NCBI GenBank assembly: GCA_029239575.1
Contig: JARBUP010000245.1
Location: forward strand, 1 to 5,740
Length of the DNA: 5,740 nt
Direction: 5' to 3'
From: Bacillota bacterium
GTDB taxonomy: Bacteria > Bacillota > Clostridia > Tissierellales > Sedimentibacteraceae
Of this stretch, positions 1-5,094 are shown in pieces (the first letter of the stretch is position 1; each line of letters starts with the position of its first letter). Both the position numbers and the translations under genes were made by a program. Below the pieces are notes generated by a model. It did no database searches, was not told the origin of the DNA, and was given only the letters and a program-made list of their open reading frames with translations.

Positions 1-1293
1 TTAAGAGATGAAATTAGAGCTCACATGGGAAATATAGTTTTTGTTTTCTTTGTACCTACTTATTATCTATCTTTACTTCCTAAATTTAATTCAGTAGATG
101 AAGATGATAATAACAAAACCAAATTAGCGTCAACTTATCCAAGAGTATTGGATATTTTAGTTTCTAATATTGTAATACCACTAATAATGGTTTTCTCCGT
201 TGTTCTTATTATATATTTTATAAAAATATTAATAACCGGTGTTTGGCCTGTAGGTCAAGTAGGACCAATGGTTTTAGCTTATTCTACAGCTGGATTGTTT
301 TTCTATATTTTGGGCTCGAATTTACAAAACAAAATTGCGAATTTTTATAGAAAAGTATTTCCATTTATTTTAATACCTCTTGTAATAATGCAACTAACAT
401 CTGCTTATATTAGAATAGAAGCTTATGGCATTACAGAATCACGTTATTATGTAATATTATTTGGAATATATTCTATAATAAGTGCCATATATTTAATATT
501 TTCTAAGAAGAAAAATACAAATGCAATTGTGCTACTTGCAGCATGTTTTGCACTTTTATCAATAATACCTCCTGTGGATGCATTTAATATTTCAATCAAC
601 AGCCAAAAAGGACGTATTGAAAGTATTTTATTAAAAAATAATATGCTAAAAGATAATAAAATAGTTTATAATCCTTCATTATCAAGTGAAGATAAATATG
701 AAATAACTAATATAACGGACTATATGGCAAGGATGGGTTATTTAGATAATTTATATTGGATACCTGAAAAATATGTAAAAGAAAATAATTATTACATGGG
801 ATTTGAGGACATATACGGTTTTAAACCATATTATAATTACGCAAATCCTGATGGCAGACCACAATATGTATATGCAAATCTTGATGCAAATGCACCTATT
901 AACATAGAAGGATTTGATACATTATTTAAAATTAATTTTTATACGGATAACCGTAATGATCAAACTAAGGAAATACTTTTAACTTCATTTAAATTAAGTG
1001 GTGATGAATATTCAATAAAACAAATTTCTGATGAAAAAGGAAATTTAACATTAAAAATTTATGATAAACAAAACAATAATGTAATGGAAATTAAAACTGA
1101 AGAATTCATTAATAATATAGCTAAATTAAGCTTACAACCAAAATCCATGCTGCAACCAGAAGAGATGACACTTGATAAACAAAATGAAAAATTGAAAATT
1201 CGTTTAGTAGTTGAAAATTTAAGTGTTGAATATCCTTCAAATGATGAAGTTTATATTAACGGAAGTATTATAGTTTTAGTTGCAAAACCATAA
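1..1293 (+). CDS. DUF4153-type membrane protein, 5' end outside the window
   Basis: The frame is open from base 1 (LRDEIRAH before the first ATG at 25), and that ATG has no convincing Shine-Dalgarno site, so the gene very likely starts left of the window. Counting from the methionine at 25, hydrophobic segments lie near residues 4-18, 44-70, 78-97, 111-128, 140-160 and 167-186. They are followed by a soluble C-terminal region of about 230 residues rich in Tyr, Asn and Asp (for example IYGFKPYYNYANPDGRPQYV). The W-P-V-G-Q-V-G-P loop (74-81) before a membrane helix and the YGITESRYYV stretch (134-143) resemble what I recall of the DUF4153 family, whose function is not established. The hydrophobic N-terminal half suggests a polytopic inner-membrane protein. 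Which side the C-terminal domain faces cannot be told. A terminator follows at once, so it is transcriptionally separate from the aminotransferase operon. Family call moderately sure; function unknown. Confidence 0.72.
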   Translation, partial: LRDEIRAHMGNIVFVFFVPTYYLSLLPKFNSVDEDDNNKTKLASTYPRVLDILVSNIVIPLIMVFSVVLIIYFIKILITGVWPVGQVGPMVLAYSTAGLFFYILGSNLQNKIANFYRKVFPFILIPLVIMQLTSAYIRIEAYGITESRYYVILFGIYSIISAIYLIFSKKKNTNAIVLLAACFALLSIIPPVDAFNISINSQKGRIESILLKNNMLKDNKIVYNPSLSSEDKYEITNITDYMARMGYLDNLYWIPEKYVKENNYYMGFEDIYGFKPYYNYANPDGRPQYVYANLDANAPINIEGFDTLFKINFYTDNRNDQTKEILLTSFKLSGDEYSIKQISDEKGNLTLKIYDKQNNNVMEIKTEEFINNIAKLSLQPKSMLQPEEMTLDKQNEKLKIRLVVENLSVEYPSNDEVYINGSIIVLVAKP

Positions 1294-1301
1294 ATATAAG
1301 A

Positions 1302-1337
1302 GGAAGTTTTGAATATTTATCAAAACTTCCTTTTTTT
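1302..1337 (+). terminator. Intrinsic terminator of the DUF4153-type gene
   Basis: A perfect 11-bp inverted repeat (GGAAGTTTTGA at 1302-1312 with TCAAAACTTCC at 1320-1330) encloses a 7-base loop and runs directly into seven T (1331-1337). It starts 8 bases after the TAA stop at 1291-1293. This is a textbook Rho-independent terminator and separates the upstream gene from the next operon. Confidence 0.93.
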
Positions 1338-1372
1338 ATGCATTTTTAACAAATAATATGAATAAATAACAC

Positions 1373-1400
1373 TTGCATACCTTTGATCCTATGTTATAAT
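1373..1400 (+). promoter_or_regulatory. Sigma-A type promoter of the aminotransferase operon
   Basis: The -35 box is TTGCAT (1373-1378) and the -10 box is a perfect TATAAT (1395-1400), with a 16-bp spacer. Transcription should start near 1406-1408, giving a leader of about 40 bases before the ATG at 1446. The predicted start falls inside the palindromic operator at 1404-1420, so a bound repressor would block initiation. The architecture matches that of the etfB promoter at 4959-4987. Confidence 0.85.
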
Positions 1401-1403
1401 AAG

Positions 1404-1420
1404 TTGAGGTCTTACCACAA
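1404..1420 (+). promoter_or_regulatory. Palindromic operator, GGT-CTT-ACC core (PdhR/LldR-like GntR site)
   Basis: The sequence TTGAGGTCTTACCACAA is an inverted repeat about a 3-base centre: the GGT/ACC arms, then one mismatch (A1407/A1417), then TTG/CAA. Its core GGTCTTACC is identical to that of the site at 4993-5007. The TGGTNNNACCA form is the known consensus of the PdhR/LldR branch of FadR-type GntR repressors, and such a regulator is encoded at 4124-4813. The site starts 3 bases after the -10 box and covers the predicted transcription start, which favours repression by steric block. Binding by this particular regulator is inferred. Confidence 0.8.
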
Positions 1421-1436
1421 TACAACGCATAAATAT

Positions 1437-1442
1437 GAGGTG
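1437..1442 (+). promoter_or_regulatory. Ribosome binding site fixing the aminotransferase start
   Basis: GAGGTG lies just upstream of the ATG at 1446 and sets the start there. The reading frame is open further upstream to 1383, but that extension lies within the promoter and operator and before the predicted transcription start, so it cannot be translated from this promoter. Confidence 0.8.
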
Positions 1443-1445
1443 AAA

Positions 1446-2612
1446 ATGAAACATAAATTTATTTCAAAAAGATATTGGAAGGATAATTCAACACCAATGG
1501 GGCAGGTTGATGAACTATTAAAACAATTTGATGATGTAATAAACTTAAGCCTTGGGGATCCAGATTTAATAACAAGCAATATAATTATTGACAATGCAAT
1601 GAAAGACGCAAAATTAGGTCATACAAAATATACAGATTTTAGAGGTGACCCTGAACTTAGAAAAGAAATTATTACTTTTTACAAAGAAGAATATGATATG
1701 TCCATTAATGATGAGGAAATTTTCGTAGTAACAAGCGGATGTCTCGCAATGTACTTAGCTCTTGAAGCTATATTGGATGATGGCGATGAAGTTATACTTC
1801 AAGCCCCTTATTTTACACCATATCAACAGCAAGTCGAATTAGCAAGAGGTATTCCAATTCAGTTAAATACATATGAAGAAGAAGATTTCCAAATTAATAT
1901 AAATAGACTTGAAAGTATAATTACAGAAAGAACAAAAGCTATTATCATAAATTCTCCAAGCAATCCAACTGGTAATACATTGTCTAAAAAAACTATGGAA
2001 GGTATAAGAGATATAGCTATAAAATACGACTTAATCGTTATTTCTGATGACATATACACTTCTTTTAGTTATAATGAACCATTTACACCTATTGCTAAAA
2101 TTGAAGGAATGAAAGAAAGAACAATTATCATAAATAGTTTTTCTAAAAACTTTACAATGACAGGTTGGAGAATAGGTAATATAATCGCTCCTGATTATAT
2201 AATAAAAACAATTCAACAAATCAATGAAAATTTAGTTTTTACTGCTCCTTCAATATCACAAAGAGGTGCAATATATGCTTTAAGAAATAGAAAAACTATT
2301 CAGCCTACAATGATTGAAGAATATAAAAAAAGAGTATTTTATGCTGCAGACAGAATAAACAAAATACCAAACATGTCAGTGTTAAATCCAAAAGGAACAT
2401 TTTATTTGTTTGTAAACATTAAAAAAACAAAACTTACTTCTACAGAAGCAAGTGAAGTAATTCTTAAAGAAGCTCATGTATTAACAATACCTGGAATAGC
2501 TTTTGGAGACTGTGGAGAAGGATATATCAGAATAGCATGTACCGTAGATATACCAAAACTCGAAGAAGCATTTAATAGAATTGAAAAAATGAATTTATTT
2601 AAAAAATCATAA
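1446..2612 (+). CDS. Class I/II PLP-dependent aminotransferase
   Basis: This 388-residue protein is of normal length for the aspartate-aminotransferase fold type I family. It transfers an amino group between an amino acid and a 2-oxo acid in the cytoplasm. Visible family marks, numbered from the methionine at 1446, are: SLGDPD near 35-40; TSGCLAM near 96-102 in the phosphate-binding region; SPSNPTG at 170-176 with the cofactor-contacting Asn173; SDDIY at 200-204 with the PLP-nitrogen Asp and the Tyr; NSFSKNFTMTGWRIG at 230-244, where Lys234 should form the Schiff base; and YIRIACT at 360-366, where Arg362 should bind the substrate carboxylate. All key residues appear intact. Substrate specificity cannot be read off; aspartate, alanine, aromatic or branched-chain donors are all possible. 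It is first in an operon with the YjiH-family gene 18 bp downstream and is preceded by the GGTCTTACC operator shared with etfB, so its product or donor may feed the Etf-linked pathway (inference). Confidence 0.93.
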   Translation: MKHKFISKRYWKDNSTPMGQVDELLKQFDDVINLSLGDPDLITSNIIIDNAMKDAKLGHTKYTDFRGDPELRKEIITFYKEEYDMSINDEEIFVVTSGCLAMYLALEAILDDGDEVILQAPYFTPYQQQVELARGIPIQLNTYEEEDFQININRLESIITERTKAIIINSPSNPTGNTLSKKTMEGIRDIAIKYDLIVISDDIYTSFSYNEPFTPIAKIEGMKERTIIINSFSKNFTMTGWRIGNIIAPDYIIKTIQQINENLVFTAPSISQRGAIYALRNRKTIQPTMIEEYKKRVFYAADRINKIPNMSVLNPKGTFYLFVNIKKTKLTSTEASEVILKEAHVLTIPGIAFGDCGEGYIRIACTVDIPKLEEAFNRIEKMNLFKKS

Positions 2613-2630
2613 AAATAATAGGAGGATTTT

Positions 2631-3995
2631 ATGAAAGACAATCAAAGCGTACAAAAATTTAGTAACAAAAGTATAATGAAATTTCTTATACCTTCATTAC
2701 TTGGTATTTTTATATTTTTGTTTCCTATTCCTTGGAATGGGTCCATAAATATACCAATAGGAATTATTTCAGAATGGCTTGCAGCAGCAATAAAACCTGT
2801 AGCTCCAATTTTAATAACTATATTTATATTAATATCTGCAATATTTTCAACTATAACAACTTTATTTAAACCTAATTTTATATTAAAAAATGCAATATTA
2901 AGCAAGCTTTTTGTATCAAGTAATTTTTATTTAATATTTAAAATAATAGGAGCCATAGTAGTAGTTATGGTGTATGCTCAAAAAGGACCGGATTTCATCA
3001 TATCAGCAGACACTGGTGGAACTATGATGAGTTTATTAAAAACTTTAATAGCATGGTTTTTTGCAGCATCATTTTTGATTCCTCTTTTAATGGACTTTGG
3101 AATAATGGACTTTTCAGGTACCCTGATTAGAAACTTTACACAGCCTCTATTTAAATTACCTGGAAGATCAGCAATTGACTTACTTGCATCATGGGTAGGA
3201 AATTGCAATGTTGGTGTAGTTTTAACAACAACACAATATGAACAAGGATATTATACTGGTAGAGAAGCTATAACTATCGCAACTTGTTTTTCTGCAGTAT
3301 CACTTCCATTTTGCCTCGTTATTGCAGCGATGCTTAAAGTTGATCATTTGTTTTTACAATTTTATGCTATATTAAGTATCACTGGAGTACTGAGTGTAGT
3401 GATAATGACAAGAATACCGCCTTTAAGTAAATATTCTAACGAATATTATGCACCTGTAGGAAAACAAGTAAATGAAATAGAACCAGAAGGCGTGACTAAA
3501 TTCCAATGGGCATTACAGCTTGGAGTAGAAAGAGCTACAACTGCACCTTCCTTAACAGGTATATTATACAAAGGTATTGATATGTTTCTTGGTATAATAT
3601 TTTCTCTTACTCCACTTGTAATGTCATTTGGAACTATAGCTCTTATACTAGCAACTTATACACCTATTTTTAACTATTTATCAGTACCTTTTGGATATTA
3701 TCTTCAGTTATTAGGATTAGAAGAAGCTTTTGCAGCAGCACCAGCTACTATCGTAGGATTTGTTGATATGTTCATTCCTGCAATTTTAGCAGCAAATCTT
3801 GTTTCATTAAAAACAAGATTTGTAGTAGGAGTTCTATCTTTAGTTCAAATAATATATATGACAGAAGTTGGCACTCTAATTTTAACTTCAAAAATGCCTA
3901 TAAACTTTAAAGGTGTTTTAATACTATTCTTACAAAAAACAATAATATCATTGCCTATAATAGTTTTATTTACTAATTTATTTGGAATTGCTTAA
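2631..3995 (+). CDS. YjiH-family membrane protein with nucleoside-recognition (Gate) domain, putative transporter
   Basis: This 454-residue, very hydrophobic protein has about ten to twelve membrane segments, roughly at 16-34, 52-78, 101-117, 135-158, 182-200, 211-235, 242-262, 315-342, 345-361, 370-395, 397-419 and 427-450, and a polar loop at about 265-310. The central part (about 140-250), with LPGRSAIDLLASWVGNCNVG (176-195) followed by a Tyr-rich turn and REAITIATCFSAVSLPF, resembles the Gate/nucleoside-recognition domain shared by YjiH, FeoB and SpoIIM-type membrane proteins. The length suits YjiH proteins. Their substrate is not firmly known; in Escherichia coli, yjiH sits with yjiG and the isoaspartyl dipeptidase gene iadA, which hints at amino acid or peptide-related substrates. 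A strong AGGAGG (2620-2625) lies 5 bases before the ATG. There is no promoter in the 18-bp gap, so it is co-transcribed with the aminotransferase and probably moves that enzyme's substrate or product (inference). Confidence 0.85.
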   Translation: MKDNQSVQKFSNKSIMKFLIPSLLGIFIFLFPIPWNGSINIPIGIISEWLAAAIKPVAPILITIFILISAIFSTITTLFKPNFILKNAILSKLFVSSNFYLIFKIIGAIVVVMVYAQKGPDFIISADTGGTMMSLLKTLIAWFFAASFLIPLLMDFGIMDFSGTLIRNFTQPLFKLPGRSAIDLLASWVGNCNVGVVLTTTQYEQGYYTGREAITIATCFSAVSLPFCLVIAAMLKVDHLFLQFYAILSITGVLSVVIMTRIPPLSKYSNEYYAPVGKQVNEIEPEGVTKFQWALQLGVERATTAPSLTGILYKGIDMFLGIIFSLTPLVMSFGTIALILATYTPIFNYLSVPFGYYLQLLGLEEAFAAAPATIVGFVDMFIPAILAANLVSLKTRFVVGVLSLVQIIYMTEVGTLILTSKMPINFKGVLILFLQKTIISLPIIVLFTNLFGIA

Positions 3996-4038
3996 TGAAT
4001 TAGTATTATTATAACCTAATAATTTAAATGTCTGTGGA

Positions 4039-4068
4039 TTGTCATCCTGAGCCATAGCGAAGGATCTT
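4039..4068. repeat. Short dispersed repeat unit, GTCATCCTGAG..GAAGGATCTT type
   Basis: The stretch between the two convergent genes reads TTGTCATCCTGAG, then CCATAGC, then GAAGGATCTT. It closely resembles a short intergenic repeat (GTCATCCTGAGCGAAGCGAAGGATCT and variants) that I recall from many unrelated bacterial genomes. It can fold: ATCCT (4044-4048) pairs with AGGAT (4061-4065), then come tandem G-A/A-G mismatches, a GC/GC pair and a CATA loop (4053-4056). Its base composition differs from the AT-rich surroundings. Only one full copy is in the window; dispersal is from memory, not shown here. Confidence 0.6.
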
Positions 4069-4080
4069 ATAATTCAAACA

Positions 4081-4115
4081 AAACTGGTATGTATTAAATA
4101 TGCATACCAGTTTTT
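4081..4115. terminator. Terminator between convergent genes, probably bidirectional
   Basis: A perfect 11-bp inverted repeat (AAACTGGTATG at 4081-4091 with CATACCAGTTT at 4103-4113) with an 11-base loop is followed by T4111-4115 on the plus strand. It should end the aminotransferase/YjiH transcript. On the minus strand the hairpin begins 8 bases past the regulator's stop codon (4124-4126) and is followed by a weaker T-rich run (TTTTGTTT), so it can serve both genes. Confidence 0.85.
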
Positions 4116-4123
4116 ATTTGCTA

Positions 4124-4813
4124 TTATAGCAAATTTCTATCTATTTTATTTAAATGATTATTCATATATTCAACGGCAGCTTTCTCATCATGTCTTTCTA
4201 TTGCTTTAATAATATTTAAATGTTCTTCATATATTTTTTCCGTAGAATCATCTCCAAAAATGGATATTTCAACTGATTTATTAATAAAGTTTTTCACAAG
4301 ATATGATGTGCTTTCTAAAACTATATCTATAAGCATGTTTTTACCGATTTTAGCTATTTTATAATGAAATTCTTTATCATAATATGATTTTAATTCAGTA
4401 GACTCAGCTTCAATCATTTTATTATGTAGATCATATAATTCCTTTATATCATTTGAATTAGCTTTTATACATGATTGTTTTACTGTATAGTTTTCTATTA
4501 AATATCGAAGTTCTAAAACTTCTTCTATATTACCATTAGAAAGCTTAAATGATAGGGACAAAGGTTTAAAAAAACTATTTTCAGTATTGTTTACAATATA
4601 ATTGCCTTGACCATGACGGCTTTCAATTACCCCAATTATTTCAAGAGCTTTTAATGCTTCTCTTAAAGCAGGCCTTCCTATATTAAACTTTTGCGTCAAT
4701 TCTCTTTCTGGAGGAAGCTTATCACCACATTTTAACTCTCCATTCATAACCATTTCCTGAATTTGTTCTATAACTTTTTGAGATATTCTTTTGTTTTCAA
4801 TCATTTCAAACAT
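4124..4813 (-). CDS. GntR-family transcriptional regulator, FadR/FCD subfamily
   Basis: This 229-residue protein has the usual FadR-subfamily length. The winged helix-turn-helix spans about residues 7-75, with the signature LPPERELTQKFNIGRPALREALKALE (33-58) and the wing RHGQGNYIV (66-74). The FCD effector domain follows from about 95 to 220, with Asp146, His150, His198 and His220 in the spacing of the FCD metal-binding site that recognises small carboxylic acids. The start at 4813 is chosen because AAAGGAG lies 5 bases before it and because homologues begin just ahead of the winged helix. The frame stays open to 4954, but those 47 residues do not look like the family and lie upstream of the best promoter. 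The protein is probably a repressor relieved by an organic acid, with targets at 1404-1420 and 4993-5007, whose TGGTNNNACCA form is that of PdhR/LldR. The effector may be lactate, another 2-hydroxy acid or a 2-oxo acid; this is inference. Confidence 0.93.
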   Translation of the reverse strand: MFEMIENKRISQKVIEQIQEMVMNGELKCGDKLPPERELTQKFNIGRPALREALKALEIIGVIESRHGQGNYIVNNTENSFFKPLSLSFKLSNGNIEEVLELRYLIENYTVKQSCIKANSNDIKELYDLHNKMIEAESTELKSYYDKEFHYKIAKIGKNMLIDIVLESTSYLVKNFINKSVEISIFGDDSTEKIYEEHLNIIKAIERHDEKAAVEYMNNHLNKIDRNLL

Positions 4814-4818
4814 AAGTA

Positions 4819-4825
4819 CTCCTTT
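4819..4825 (-). promoter_or_regulatory. Ribosome binding site fixing the GntR regulator start
   Basis: On the minus strand AAAGGAG lies 5 bases before the ATG at 4813. It decides between this start and the in-frame ATGs near 4942 and 4954, which lack a comparable site. Confidence 0.88.
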
Positions 4826-4850
4826 ATTTGAGCTTGCTGTTAACATTATT

Positions 4851-4879
4851 ATTCTACAACAACTAAAATTTTTTTTCAA
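4851..4879 (-). promoter_or_regulatory. Probable promoter of the GntR regulator gene
   Basis: On the minus strand TTGAAA (4879-4874) and TAGAAT (4856-4851) are separated by 17 bp, most of the spacer being an A-run followed by a T-run. Transcription would start near 4844, about 30 bases before the ATG. A second minus-strand -10 (TATAAT at 4939-4934) exists, but its nearest -35 (TTGCAA at 4964-4959) is 19 bp away, which is less favourable. No GGT-N3-ACC site overlaps this promoter. Confidence 0.62.
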
Positions 4880-4958
4880 TGTGTTTATGACTTTATAATT
4901 AATAATTAAATTAAATAAAATTAATCCAGAATTATTATACATGATTTTCACCAAAATA

Positions 4959-4987
4959 TTGCAAGCAGTTTTTATATATGATATAAT
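4959..4987 (+). promoter_or_regulatory. etfB: Sigma-A type promoter of etfB
   Basis: The -35 box is TTGCAA (4959-4964) and the -10 box is a perfect TATAAT (4982-4987), with an ideal 17-bp spacer. Transcription should start near 4994, inside the palindromic operator, leaving a leader of about 100 bases before the ATG at 5095. The layout parallels the aminotransferase promoter at 1373-1400. Confidence 0.87.
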
Positions 4988-4992
4988 AAAGC

Positions 4993-5007
4993 AGTGGTCT
5001 TACCACT
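4993..5007 (+). promoter_or_regulatory. Perfect palindromic operator AGTGGT-CTT-ACCACT at the etfB promoter
   Basis: The arms AGTGGT (4993-4998) and ACCACT (5002-5007) are perfect inverted repeats around CTT. The inner TGGTCTTACCA fits the PdhR/LldR consensus of FadR-type GntR regulators. The site begins 5 bases after TATAAT and covers the predicted start of transcription, as expected for a repressor. It shares the 12-base string GGTCTTACCAC plus the preceding arm pattern with the site at 1404-1420, apart from one base in the left arm there. The regulator encoded at 4124-4813 is the obvious candidate to bind it. Confidence 0.87.
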
Positions 5008-5016
5008 ATTCAAATT

Positions 5017-5040
5017 GATGCAAAGTATTATTTTGTCATC
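5017..5040 (+). other. Possible stem-loop in the etfB leader
   Basis: GATGCAAA (5017-5024) can pair with TTTG (5032-5035) and CATC (5037-5040), with a single bulged T at 5036 and a 7-base loop, giving 8 pairs. It is weak, lacks a T-run, and so is not a terminator. The rest of the leader to 5083 shows nothing that I recognise as a riboswitch. Confidence 0.3.
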
Positions 5041-5094
5041 CTGTTTGATAATGATAGTTAAGACTTTTACTTCAATTCTATATAGGAGTGTAAA

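Noticed and set aside
25..27. The ATG at 25 as the true start of the DUF4153-type gene
   Set aside because: The frame is open to the window edge and no Shine-Dalgarno sequence precedes this ATG, so truncation by the window is the better explanation.
1383..1445. A 21-residue N-terminal extension of the aminotransferase from an upstream alternative start
   Set aside because: It covers the -10 box, operator and ribosome binding site and begins before the predicted transcription start; the family N-terminus fits the ATG at 1446.
4838..4845. TGTTAACA palindrome near the predicted start of the regulator transcript, as an autoregulatory operator
   Set aside because: It is only 8 bases, has no second copy at the other promoters and does not match the GGT-N3-ACC form.
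4814..4954. A 47-residue N-terminal extension of the GntR regulator (ATG at 4954)
   Set aside because: It has no good ribosome binding site, is not similar to the family, and lies upstream of the best promoter; AAAGGAG points to 4813.
4963..4995. Direct repeat AAGCAGT (4963-4969 and 4989-4995) flanking the etfB -10 region
   Set aside because: Seven bases is expected by chance in AT-rich DNA, and the pair is not found at the aminotransferase promoter.
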